Shown here in pieces: positions 8,334 to 15,349 of a stretch of 28,859 nt of DNA. The notes under the pieces were generated by a model. It searched no databases. It saw only the letters and a program-made list of their open reading frames with translations, and was not told where the DNA came from. The DNA is from Clostridium sp. CAG:167 (lineage in GTDB: Bacteria > Bacillota > Clostridia > Lachnospirales > Lachnospiraceae): contig HF998345.1 in assembly GCA_000433735.1 (NCBI GenBank), positions 6,724-35,582 on the forward strand, given 5' to 3'. Positions within the stretch are counted from its first letter, which is position 1. Every line of letters begins with the position of its first letter. The position numbers and the translations under genes are program-made.

Positions 8334-9559
8334 TCTTCTACCTTCTGTCTCATGATCCAGTGAGGCGCTGCCTCTGTGTCCAGTTCCATCGTAATTGCTT
8401 CTCCCGGGTGAGGACAACTGTCCGTCTCTTCCCCATACTGATTCCACATGCGGAGCACTTTTGCCTGTCGGTTTTCTCCTGATGGCACCATCAGCTCGAT
8501 GGTATCTCCTGTCATAAATTTATTTTTCTGGGAAAAATGCACTTTTCCCTGATCATCTACCTCATCGATCAGTCCCAGATAATTGTATTCTTTGCGATAG
8601 GTGTTGCTGTCATAAATCTGTGTTTCATGAGTTGGTTTGCCAAAGAAAAAGCCGGTGGTAAACTGTCTGTAGGTACACTTTGCGATTTCTTCTTTATAAT
8701 ATGGGATCCGGCTTTTATACAATTCTTCGCTCTCCATATAATCAGACAATGCCTGACTGTAGGTTCTGGCTACCACTGCCACATACAGAGCCGTCTTCAT
8801 GCGTCCTTCAATCTTGAAACTGTCCACACCGGCCTGTACCAGTTCCGGTATATGTTCGATCATACAAAGATCTTTGGAATTAAAAATATAGGTTCCTCTC
8901 TCATTTTCTTCTACCGGCAGATACTCTCCCGGTCTGGTCTCTTCTACCAGATGATACCGCCAGCGGCAAGGATGGGTACAGGCCCCCTGGTTCGCATCTC
9001 GTCCCGTAAAATAGTTACTGAGAAGACATCTTCCGGAATAAGAGATACACATAGCACCATGGACAAATGTCTCGATTTCCAGATCTTCGGGTATATTTTT
9101 ATCAATCTCCTCAATCTCTTTAATGGACAACTCTCTGGCTGTCACAACCCGGGTGGCCCCTTGATTTTTCCAGAAGCGGAATGTACGGTAGTTCACATTG
9201 TTGGCCTGGGTGCTGATGTGTATATCTATCTCCGGACATATCTCTCTTGCAATAGTAAAAACCCCGGGATCCGATATGATCAGCGCATCCGGATGTATCT
9301 CTTTCAGCTCTTCAAAATACTGCTCCACTCCTTCTAAATCTCCGTCGTGGGCGGTAATATTGGCTGTAACATACACCTTTTTTCCTCTTTCGTGGGCAAA
9401 CTCAATGCCTTCTTTCATGTCTTCCATGGAAAAATTCTTGGCTTTTGCCCGCAGTCCATAGGCCTCTCCGCCAATATATACAGCGTCTGCTCCATATTGG
9501 ATAGCAGTCTTTAACACTTCCAAACTACTGGCCGGTGCCAGGATTTCAGGTCGTTTCAT
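8330..9559 (-). CDS. trhP: U32 family protein, probable tRNA U34 hydroxylation factor TrhP
   Basis: U32 family proteins of this type use prephenate-dependent chemistry to make 5-hydroxyuridine at the wobble position of certain tRNAs (known for E. coli TrhP and B. subtilis TrhP1/TrhP2). The 409 residues start with the family's ILAPASSLEVLKTAIQYGAD barrel segment. They carry the U32 signature FVHGAMCISYSGRC (about 173-186) and two further cysteines in ACTHPCRW, which would bind an iron-sulfur cluster. The length fits B. subtilis YrrO (TrhP2). The upstream neighbour is the methyltransferase TrmR, which acts on the hydroxylated base, the same order as B. subtilis yrrM-yrrN-yrrO, but only one U32 gene is present here. 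It was often annotated as a collagenase-like peptidase; I consider that less likely. Confidence 0.9.
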   Translation of the reverse strand: MKRPEILAPASSLEVLKTAIQYGADAVYIGGEAYGLRAKAKNFSMEDMKEGIEFAHERGKKVYVTANITAHDGDLEGVEQYFEELKEIHPDALIISDPGVFTIAREICPEIDIHISTQANNVNYRTFRFWKNQGATRVVTARELSIKEIEEIDKNIPEDLEIETFVHGAMCISYSGRCLLSNYFTGRDANQGACTHPCRWRYHLVEETRPGEYLPVEENERGTYIFNSKDLCMIEHIPELVQAGVDSFKIEGRMKTALYVAVVARTYSQALSDYMESEELYKSRIPYYKEEIAKCTYRQFTTGFFFGKPTHETQIYDSNTYRKEYNYLGLIDEVDDQGKVHFSQKNKFMTGDTIELMVPSGENRQAKVLRMWNQYGEETDSCPHPGEAITMELDTEAAPHWIMRQKVEE

Positions 9560-9572
9560 CTTTCTTCCTCCA

Positions 9573-10220
9573 TTAACACATTTTCGTCGATATTGTCAAA
9601 CCATCCCCCAAGGGCAGGCAGATGGTGTCCAGTTCCGGCATGTCTTTTAATGCCTGTAGATATTCCCTCATTCTTCCATGAATGGTGCGGTCCCTTCTGG
9701 TGACACCATACCGGGATTCCAGAATATCTCCTTCATGCAGTATATTATCCGTCACAAGCACTCCCCCGCAAGTCAGAACTTCCATGATCCAGGGAAGGAA
9801 GTTCAGATACTGGCCTTTGGCCGCATCCATAAAGATAAAATCATACTTCTTTCCTGTTTCAGCTAATTCTTTCAGTACCTCTGCTGCATCGCCTTCCAGC
9901 AAAGTAATCTGCTTGTCTTTGTCATATCTGGCTATATTTTCTCTGGCTTTCACCAGACGCATTTCCACTTTTTCTACAGTTGTAAGCCTGCTTGTTTTCG
10001 GCATATTTTCTTTCATATACAAAGCAGAATAGCCGATGGCCGTTCCCACTTCCAGCACATTCTCCGGTTTTTTCGTCCGCAACATATACCCCAGTATATC
10101 TCTGGTGGCACGGCGGATGATAGGCACCTGCTCTTTCCTGGCAGTTTTCTCTAATTCAATGATATAAGCCGGCGGCTGTTTTCTGTATCGCTCCAGAAAT
10201 ACTTCCATTCTGTCTTCCAC
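9573..10220 (-). CDS. trmR: tRNA 5-hydroxyuridine methyltransferase (YrrM/TrmR family)
   Basis: An S-adenosylmethionine-dependent O-methyltransferase. In B. subtilis TrmR converts 5-hydroxyuridine-34 of tRNA to 5-methoxyuridine. The Rossmann fold shows VLEVGTAIGYS (motif I), the acidic LLEGDA strand, FMDAAKGQY (metal and substrate site) and VTDNILHEG. A GTG at 10220 with AGGAGG seven bases upstream gives 215 residues, matching the family length. The frame stays open for 48 more codons upstream, but those codons read through the repeat element at 10221-10360 and are not protein-like. An ATG at 10208 is the alternative start, with worse spacing. It lies 13 bp before the U32 gene that would make its substrate. 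Confidence 0.9.
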   Translation of the reverse strand: MEDRMEVFLERYRKQPPAYIIELEKTARKEQVPIIRRATRDILGYMLRTKKPENVLEVGTAIGYSALYMKENMPKTSRLTTVEKVEMRLVKARENIARYDKDKQITLLEGDAAEVLKELAETGKKYDFIFMDAAKGQYLNFLPWIMEVLTCGGVLVTDNILHEGDILESRYGVTRRDRTIHGRMREYLQALKDMPELDTICLPLGDGLTISTKMC

Positions 10221-10360
10221 ACGGGTTCCTCCTAATCTGTGTCGCCCCTCGCCTTCGCTCGGCGGCAGGTCGTCGGAACCATTCCTTAATATGACTTCGT
10301 CATATTGGGTTCCTCCTGCAACAAAATCCCAACGCCACCTGGCGAAGGGATTTGTGACAC
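10221..10360. repeat. Palindrome-rich intergenic element (REP/MITE-like), 140 bp
   Basis: Between the short mltG-like gene and trmR lies a block unlike its surroundings. It holds a hairpin at 10324-10353 (AAATCCC/GGGATTT outside, CGCC/GGCG inside), a near-perfect palindrome at 10288-10306 (AATATGAC, three-base loop, GTCATATT), and a GC-rich imperfect stem at about 10245-10270. GGGTTCCTCCT occurs twice, at 10223-10233 and 10307-10317; read on the minus strand each is an AGGAGG ribosome binding site. The ends carry GTGTCAC and GCGACAC, close to a terminal inverted repeat. The block has no stop in the trmR frame. I see no second copy in this window, so 'mobile' is inference from structure. Confidence 0.6.
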
Positions 10361-10369
10361 GCAATTTTT

Positions 10370-10732
10370 CTAACTTTCCGGGTAGAGTACCGCTATAATC
10401 TCCCCATAAGTCATGGATGAGTTCAGTGGATACACCCCGGCTGAAATTTTTTTGTTTATTTTTTCTTCCAGCTGCAAACGGGCATAGAAAGAATACTTGC
10501 TCTTAATAAGGTGCTTCTCCTGTAAGTCTGTCAGCACCTGGGCTACGGACTCATTCTCACTGACCGTAAGCATTTTATCTGTTCCCGGCGGCATCTCCGC
10601 CATGGTCTCTCCTAACACATCATAGGCGAAAAAATAACCGCTGCGACAGATCTGTATACCGGCAAACACAACTACCGCATAAAATATAATATTTAAAATT
10701 ATGATCAGCATGTTGCGTACTGCCTTTAACAT
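10370..10732 (-). CDS. Short MltG/YceG-like membrane protein lacking the catalytic domain
   Basis: A 120-residue protein with one membrane helix (about 8-30) and an extracytoplasmic part (about 50-118) resembling the first LysM-like subdomain of endolytic transglycosylase MltG, with the pattern '..AGVYPLNSSMTYGEIIAVL' typical just before the catalytic domain. The product ends there with TAG, so the transglycosylase part with its catalytic glutamate is absent. In B. subtilis a full-length MltG (YrrL) sits at the same place between yrzB and yrrM. The start ATG overlaps the end of RNase J closely (1 bp apart) with GGAGG inside it. It could be a lineage-specific short form or a truncated gene; the stop lies about 10 bp before the repeat element, so the element did not create it directly. 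Confidence 0.78.
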   Translation of the reverse strand: MLKAVRNMLIIILNIIFYAVVVFAGIQICRSGYFFAYDVLGETMAEMPPGTDKMLTVSENESVAQVLTDLQEKHLIKSKYSFYARLQLEEKINKKISAGVYPLNSSMTYGEIIAVLYPES

Positions 10733-10733
10733 A

Positions 10734-12407
10734 TTAAACCTCCATAATGATAGGAAGAATCATCGGATTTCTCTTTGTCTTCTTCCACAGGAAATCATTC
10801 AGGGCATCTTTGATCTCTGTTTTCATCCGTCCCCAGTCTGTGATTCCTCTGTCATAAAGCCGGTCCAGCGCAATATTTACAATCTCACGGCACTCATCCA
10901 TAAGATTCTCAGACTCTCTTACATACACAAATCCACGGGATACAATATCTGGTCCCGCTAAGATCATATTGGAACCTTTTTCCAGTGTCAGCACCACTAC
11001 CAGCAGTCCGTTTTCAGACAAATGCTGACGGTCTCTCAGCACGATGTTTCCTACATCACCAACACCCAGACCATCTACCATGATTCCCTGGGCTCTTACT
11101 TTGTCCACAATCTTGGCACTGTCAGCCTTTAACTCAAGCACATCTCCGGACTGCAGGATCTTTACATTGTCCTTTGGCACACCCATCTGCTGAGCCACCT
11201 GACTCTGTCCCTGCAGGTGACGGTATTCACCGTGAACCGGAACAGCAAACTTAGGACGCACCAGAGAATAGATCAACTTAATCTCTTCCTGGCAGGCATG
11301 ACCGGATACATGAGTATCCTGGATAATAACCTTGGCTCCCTTCTGGGACAATTCATTAATAACCTTTGCAACGGATTTTTCATTACCAGGTATCGGTCTG
11401 GAACTAAAGATAACCACATCTCCCGGCATAACAGAAATCTTACGGTGCATATTCGCTGCAATACGGGACAGGGCGGCCATTGCCTCTCCCTGGCTTCCTG
11501 TAGTGATCAGAACCAGCTGCTCATCTTTATAATTTTTCATCTCTTCCAGTGAGATCAGCATATGATCCGGCATCTGGATATAGCCCAATTCAATGGCCGT
11601 ATTCACAATATTTACCATGCTCCGGCCTTCAATCACGACCTTACGGTTCTGCTTTTTGGCAGAATTGATAATCTGCTGCACACGGTCTACATTGGATGCA
11701 AAAGTCGCTACAATAATACGGCTTTTGGCATTTTCTTCAAAAATTGTATCGAAGGTCTTCCCTACCGTACGCTCCGACTCTGTGAAACCAGGATTTAATA
11801 CATTGGTACTATCGCACATCAATGCCAGTACCCCTTTCTTGCCCAGTTCTCCAAATCGGGCCAGATCAATGGTATCACCAAAGACCGGTGTATAATCCAC
11901 CTTAAAGTCTCCGGTATGAACTACAATACCGGCCGGCGTATAAATAGCCAGTGCCGCCGAATCTGCAATACTATGGTTTGTACGGATAAACTCAATACGG
12001 AAATCTCCCAGATTGATATACTGTCCGTAAGTGACGACTTTTCGTTTTACATTATTGATCAGGTTGTGCTCTCTTAACTTATTCTCAATGATTGCCATGG
12101 TCAGCTTTGTAGCGTAAATCGGTACATTCAGCTGCTGTAAAATATATGGCAGCGATCCGATATGGTCCTCATGGCCATGGGTAATCACAAATCCTTTTAC
12201 CTTATCCTTGTTATCCAACAGATAAGAAATATCCGGAATGACCAGATCCACTCCCAGCATATCATCTCCCGGGAACGCCAGTCCACAATCCACTACAATA
12301 ATACTTTTTTCTGTTTCAAAAGCAGTGATATTCATACCAATCTGCTCCAAACCTCCCAATGGAATGATTTTTACAGACTCATTCCCTGTCTTTTCTTTCT
12401 TCCTCAA
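10734..12407 (-). CDS. rnj: Ribonuclease J
   Basis: A metallo-beta-lactamase/beta-CASP ribonuclease with 5'-3' exonuclease and endonuclease activity, central to mRNA decay and rRNA maturation in Gram-positive bacteria. The 557 residues match B. subtilis RNase J1 in length. The zinc-binding HGHEDH motif is at 77-82, VHTGDFKVDYTP follows in the lactamase core, and VSGHACQEE and PVHGEYRHL are in the later part. The start is a TTG at 12407 with AGAGG eight bases upstream; no ATG lies before residue 24. It sits within the ireB-ruvX-DUF1292 operon, 12 bp after DUF1292, where B. subtilis has no rnj, so this is an insertion into an otherwise conserved order. Confidence 0.96.
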   Translation of the reverse strand: MRKKEKTGNESVKIIPLGGLEQIGMNITAFETEKSIIVVDCGLAFPGDDMLGVDLVIPDISYLLDNKDKVKGFVITHGHEDHIGSLPYILQQLNVPIYATKLTMAIIENKLREHNLINNVKRKVVTYGQYINLGDFRIEFIRTNHSIADSAALAIYTPAGIVVHTGDFKVDYTPVFGDTIDLARFGELGKKGVLALMCDSTNVLNPGFTESERTVGKTFDTIFEENAKSRIIVATFASNVDRVQQIINSAKKQNRKVVIEGRSMVNIVNTAIELGYIQMPDHMLISLEEMKNYKDEQLVLITTGSQGEAMAALSRIAANMHRKISVMPGDVVIFSSRPIPGNEKSVAKVINELSQKGAKVIIQDTHVSGHACQEEIKLIYSLVRPKFAVPVHGEYRHLQGQSQVAQQMGVPKDNVKILQSGDVLELKADSAKIVDKVRAQGIMVDGLGVGDVGNIVLRDRQHLSENGLLVVVLTLEKGSNMILAGPDIVSRGFVYVRESENLMDECREIVNIALDRLYDRGITDWGRMKTEIKDALNDFLWKKTKRNPMILPIIMEV

Positions 12408-12419
12408 AATGACACCTCT

Positions 12420-12686
12420 CTATTCCAGTTTTAATTCAACTTCATCTAACAACTCTTCAAAATACTTGGAAATGATCGTAAGTTCCTTCTCGTCCTCTAC
12501 GACTTCATACAACACTACATCTTCTTCCTGTATTTCTCTCAAAATCAGCGCATCCGCCTCTTCCTCTTCTACCTGATCTGTCACTAACAGATAACTTTTT
12601 CCTGCTATGTCTGCTTTTTCCAACACAAAAAAAGCCTCCTGGCTTCCATCGTCAGCCGTAAGCATGATTTTTCCATCTTCTGACAT
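12420..12686 (-). CDS. DUF1292 protein (YrzB family)
   Basis: A small acidic cytoplasmic protein of 88 residues with no known biochemical function. The family is recognised by the 'F.VLEKADIAGKSYLLV' strand pattern, the central Glu/Asp run (about 38-46), and the closing EELLDEVE helix. It is the third gene of the operon, between ruvX and RNase J, the same place as B. subtilis yrzB next to yrrK. The ATG follows AGAGGA by six bases. Confidence 0.9.
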   Translation of the reverse strand: MSEDGKIMLTADDGSQEAFFVLEKADIAGKSYLLVTDQVEEEEADALILREIQEEDVVLYEVVEDEKELTIISKYFEELLDEVELKLE

Positions 12687-12722
12687 TCTTGTCCTCTTTT
12701 CTGCCGTCTTATGCGGCCTCTT

Positions 12723-13163
12723 TTATTTACTTTTTTCCTCAGATCCGTGAATCAAGTCTAAATATCCCTGCAGGATCAGACTGGCTGCTAACTTATCAAC
12801 ATATTGTTTGCGATCCTCACGCCGGACGCCGCCTTCTTTCAGCACGCTCATAGCAGATACCGTACTGAGCCGTTCATCCCACATTACAATCTCAAGCCCG
12901 GTCCGTGCCGCCAGTTTATCCCTGAATGCCTCTGTAGCCATAACACGCTCACCTGCTGTATTGTTCATATTCTTTGGCAATCCAAGCACAATTAGACCTA
13001 CTTCATACTCTTCCACCAATTCTTCAATCCGTGCAAGAGTCCTGCGAAGCTTGTTTTCACTTTTTCTCTGTATTACTTCTACGGGCTGTGCCGTCAACTG
13101 CATGGAATCACTGATCGCCACGCCAACTGTCACTGAACCGTAGTCAAGTCCCATAATCCTCAC
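12723..13163 (-). CDS. ruvX: YqgF/RuvX family, putative pre-16S rRNA nuclease
   Basis: RNase H-fold nuclease; the E. coli member YqgF trims the 5' end of pre-16S rRNA, while other members were named Holliday junction resolvases. The 146 residues carry the three acidic sites of the fold: GLDYG near the start, the LGLPKNMNNT strand-loop, and WDERLST with DKLAAS later. The GTG at 13163 gives MRIMGLDYG, matching the family's N terminus, with GGAAG six bases upstream. An ATG three codons later is too near its only purine run. It lies 37 bp after ireB and 36 bp before DUF1292, in the B. subtilis order. Confidence 0.93.
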   Translation of the reverse strand: MRIMGLDYGSVTVGVAISDSMQLTAQPVEVIQRKSENKLRRTLARIEELVEEYEVGLIVLGLPKNMNNTAGERVMATEAFRDKLAARTGLEIVMWDERLSTVSAMSVLKEGGVRREDRKQYVDKLAASLILQGYLDLIHGSEEKSK

Positions 13164-13200
13164 TAAATTCTTCCATTCCCGATAACTTTGTCAAAAGGAA

Positions 13201-13467
13201 TTATTTACCCTCAAAGTTATTCTTGATATAATCCTCCAAAAACACTTCAATGATCTCATCCCGCTCTGCTCTCATGATCAGGCTGCGGGCTCCTTTGTGA
13301 CTCGTAATATAAGTCGGATCTCCAGACATAAGATAACCAACGATCTGGTTTACCGGATTATAACCTTTTTCAGTCAAGGCAGTGTAAACAGATGCAATGA
13401 CATCACGCACATCGTAATCACTGTCTACATCTACTTTAAAATACTGTGTATTGTTAATCTCCTGCAT
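13201..13467 (-). CDS. ireB: IreB family regulatory phosphoprotein (DUF965)
   Basis: A small cytoplasmic protein of 88 residues. In Enterococcus, IreB is phosphorylated on threonines near its N terminus by the PASTA kinase IreK and dampens cephalosporin resistance. The family signature is evident: NNTQYFKV, GYNPVNQIVGYLMSGDPTYIT, and ARSLIMRAERDEI-IE-FLEDYI. A threonine near the N terminus (Thr7) is present. The ATG follows AAAGGGG. It is the first gene of the eleven-gene operon and sits directly behind a strong double promoter. No kinase gene is in the window. Confidence 0.94.
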   Translation of the reverse strand: MQEINNTQYFKVDVDSDYDVRDVIASVYTALTEKGYNPVNQIVGYLMSGDPTYITSHKGARSLIMRAERDEIIEVFLEDYIKNNFEGK

Positions 13468-13496
13468 GTCTTATGCCCCTTTCATTCAATCAAACT

Positions 13497-13534
13497 ATTA
13501 TACATATTGTAATATATTCATAACAAATTCGCAA
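13497..13534 (-). promoter_or_regulatory. Two overlapping sigma-A promoters of the ireB operon
   Basis: On the minus strand TTGCGA (13534-13529) is followed after 17 bases by TACAAT (13511-13506), and TTGTTA (13526-13521) after 18 bases by TATAAT (13502-13497). The two share the same AT-rich stretch and would start transcripts about nine bases apart, 25-35 nt before the ireB start codon. Confidence 0.7.
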
Positions 13535-13542
13535 CCTTTTTT

Positions 13543-14856
13543 TCACCCTATGTCACTGGCCATGATTTTTTCCACCACGACTCTGCCGATTTTTCCGGAT
13601 GCAAGGTCCTGTTTTTCTGCCTCTGCTTCCAGCACTGCCACCTTTACATAACGCTTGCTGTGACCGCAAAGATAGGTCACTCCGTTTTCTACAACTGTAT
13701 CCTCAAACAAAATTTCCTCTTCTTCTCGGAAAAACTGCCGGCTGTAAGCCTCTCTGTAGCCCCTTGTGTCCTCTGCCAAAATCTCTGTCCGCTGTTTTTT
13801 CACTTCCGGCGGCACCTGGTCTTTCATGGCTGCTGCTTTTGTGCCGGTGCGTGGTGAATATGGAAATACATGGATATCCGCCAGTCCGATCCTTTGGAGA
13901 AATTCTCTTGTTTCCAAAAATTCCTCCTCTGTCTCTCCCGGAAAACCTGCGATCACATCGGTAGTAATGGCCGGCCGCTCAAAATACTGCCGGATCAGTT
14001 CTACCTTTTCTTCATACTCTTCCGGCGTGTAGTGGCGGTTCATCCGCTGCAGCACTCCCCTACTTCCGCTTTGCAGCGAAAGATGAAAGTGTGGGCAGAA
14101 TTCTGTGATCTCTGACAGTGGTCGTAAAAACTCTTCTACGATGATCCTTGGCTCCAGGGATCCCAGCCGGATTCTTTCAATGCCGGGCACCTTGGCCGCC
14201 TCCCTTATGAGTTCAAGAAGCATCTGTCCCTTTAACTTGACAAAATTTTTCTCTTTCTGCCAGTCCACACCATAAGAAGACAAATGGATCCCGGTTAAGA
14301 CTACCTCTCTGTAGCCCTTTGCCGCCAGCCCCTTTATCTCTTCCAGCGCCTTGTCCACCGGCATGCTTTTTAATACGCCCCGGCCTCTCACATAAGGGAT
14401 CATACAATAGGTGCAGAACTGGTTGCATCCATCCTGGACTTTCAGATATGCCCGGGTGCGGTGTTTCACATGATCCATCTCTTCCGGCTGTTCCTTGGCA
14501 CGCTCTCCGGCCATCAGGTGGAACCGTTCTATAATGAGATCTGCCAGTTTTTCCTTGTCCTTATTGGAAAAAGCCGCATCCACCGCTTCATCTTTTTCCA
14601 GCACTTCTTTTCCACTTTCCACATAACAGCCTACGGCCACCACCAGACTATTCGGGTTCTTTCTTTTAGCCCGGTGGATCATCTGTCTGGATTTGCGGTC
14701 CGCCATATTGGTAACAGTACAGGTATTTATGATGTAAATATCCGCCGGTTCAGAAAACTCTACCACCTCATATCCTCTAAGACGGAATTGTTCCATGATT
14801 TTCTCGGTTTCGTAGTAATTTACCTTGCATCCCAGCGTAAGAAATGCAGCTTTCAT
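13543..14856 (-). CDS. mtaB: tRNA-t6A37 methylthiotransferase MtaB
   Basis: A radical-SAM enzyme that adds a methylthio group to t6A at position 37 of ANN-decoding tRNAs. The 437 residues show the N-terminal UPF0004 domain with three cluster cysteines (Cys10, Cys46, Cys77), the radical-SAM CNQFCTYC triad (Cys144, Cys148, Cys151) followed by PYVRGRG, and a C-terminal TRAM-like tail. The opening 'AAFLTLGCKVNYYETE' is that of the MtaB subfamily rather than MiaB. The ATG at 14856 follows GGAGG by six bases. It ends 9 bp before the ireB promoter region begins and is probably a one-gene unit, divergent from the HPr-like gene. Confidence 0.95.
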   Translation of the reverse strand: MKAAFLTLGCKVNYYETEKIMEQFRLRGYEVVEFSEPADIYIINTCTVTNMADRKSRQMIHRAKRKNPNSLVVAVGCYVESGKEVLEKDEAVDAAFSNKDKEKLADLIIERFHLMAGERAKEQPEEMDHVKHRTRAYLKVQDGCNQFCTYCMIPYVRGRGVLKSMPVDKALEEIKGLAAKGYREVVLTGIHLSSYGVDWQKEKNFVKLKGQMLLELIREAAKVPGIERIRLGSLEPRIIVEEFLRPLSEITEFCPHFHLSLQSGSRGVLQRMNRHYTPEEYEEKVELIRQYFERPAITTDVIAGFPGETEEEFLETREFLQRIGLADIHVFPYSPRTGTKAAAMKDQVPPEVKKQRTEILAEDTRGYREAYSRQFFREEEEILFEDTVVENGVTYLCGHSKRYVKVAVLEAEAEKQDLASGKIGRVVVEKIMASDIG

Positions 14857-14877
14857 ACAGATCCTCCCTTGTTGTCT

Positions 14878-14921
14878 CTAGCATTTTGCACAAAATCCTC
14901 TGTATTTTTTTGTGCACCTAG
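14878..14921. promoter_or_regulatory. 44-bp dyad in the mtaB leader
   Basis: TGCACAAAA (14887-14895) and TTTTGTGCA (14908-14916) are perfect nine-base inverted repeats around a 12-base loop, flanked on both sides by CTAG (14878-14881 and 14918-14921). It lies between mtaB and the HPr-like promoter. No T-tract follows it in the mtaB direction, so an operator or an mRNA leader hairpin is likelier than a terminator. Confidence 0.5.
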
Positions 14922-14934
14922 TAAATTTTTAATA

Positions 14935-14966
14935 TTGACATAGTCCCCACTTCATAATAGTATAAT
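14935..14966 (+). promoter_or_regulatory. Promoter of the HPr-like gene
   Basis: A perfect TTGACA (14935-14940) is followed by TAGTAT at 17 bases (14958-14963) and by TATAAT at 20 bases (14961-14966). The first has ideal spacing, the second the ideal sequence. A CTTCAT/ATGAAG dyad (14950-14955 and 14969-14974) surrounds the -10 region and may be an operator. Confidence 0.6.
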
Positions 14967-15014
14967 ACATGAAGAAAATAATTTTTTCTAACACAGCAAA
15001 AGGAGGAATACATC

Positions 15015-15248
15015 ATGAAAACAGTAAAAATTTCTTTGAATTCAATTGATAAGGTTAAGGCATTCGTAAACGAAGTAACAAAGTACGATGCAGAGTTCGA
15101 TCTGGTTTCCGGTCGTTATGTTATCGACGCAAAATCAATCATGGGAATTTTCAGTCTTGACTTATCTAAGCCAATCGACTTGAACATCCACAGTGAGAAC
15201 AATGTTGACGAGATTCTTGCAAAACTCGCACCATTCATCGTAGAATAA
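15015..15248 (+). CDS. HPr-like protein lacking the active-site histidine
   Basis: A 77-residue protein with the HPr fold pattern: 'EVTKYDAEFDL' corresponds to the first helix and second strand, and AKSIMGIFSLDL is the well-conserved helix that in HPr carries regulatory Ser46 (Ser41 here). The GIHARP loop that holds the phosphotransfer His15 is replaced by 'NSIDKVK', without histidine. It thus cannot pass phosphate in the sugar phosphotransferase system in the usual way. B. subtilis Crh is the known parallel: no His15, but Ser46 phosphorylated by HPr kinase, co-acting with CcpA. A role in carbon regulation is inference. The gene is monocistronic with its own TTGACA promoter, AAAAGGAGG nine bases before ATG, and a terminator, suggesting strong expression. 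Confidence 0.85.
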   Translation: MKTVKISLNSIDKVKAFVNEVTKYDAEFDLVSGRYVIDAKSIMGIFSLDLSKPIDLNIHSENNVDEILAKLAPFIVE

Positions 15249-15283
15249 TCATATCTATATTATTGGGATTGTTACTTACACGG

Positions 15284-15315
15284 GGCGGCTCGGCTTTTGA
15301 GGCCGCCACTTTTTT
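15284..15315 (+). terminator. Terminator of the HPr-like gene
   Basis: GGCGGC (15284-15289) pairs with GCCGCC (15302-15307), extendable by TC/GA with one bulged G, followed by CTTTTTT. It lies 36 bp after the stop codon. No T-tract follows on the minus strand, so it does not obviously end thiI. Confidence 0.8.
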
Positions 15316-15349
15316 ACCCTTTTTTCCACCTATCATACGCTTTTTTCAT

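Noticed and set aside
8334..8447. 38-codon N-terminal extension of birA
   Set aside because: It reads through the U32 gene in another frame; the ATGA overlap and start of the helix-turn-helix at 8333 fix the start.
8537..9337. Plus-strand open frame of 266 codons
   Set aside because: Wholly antisense to the U32 gene, no family resemblance, no ribosome binding site.
10221..10732. Frameshifted full-length mltG interrupted by the repeat
   Set aside because: No transglycosylase motifs appear in any frame after the stop; trmR follows directly.
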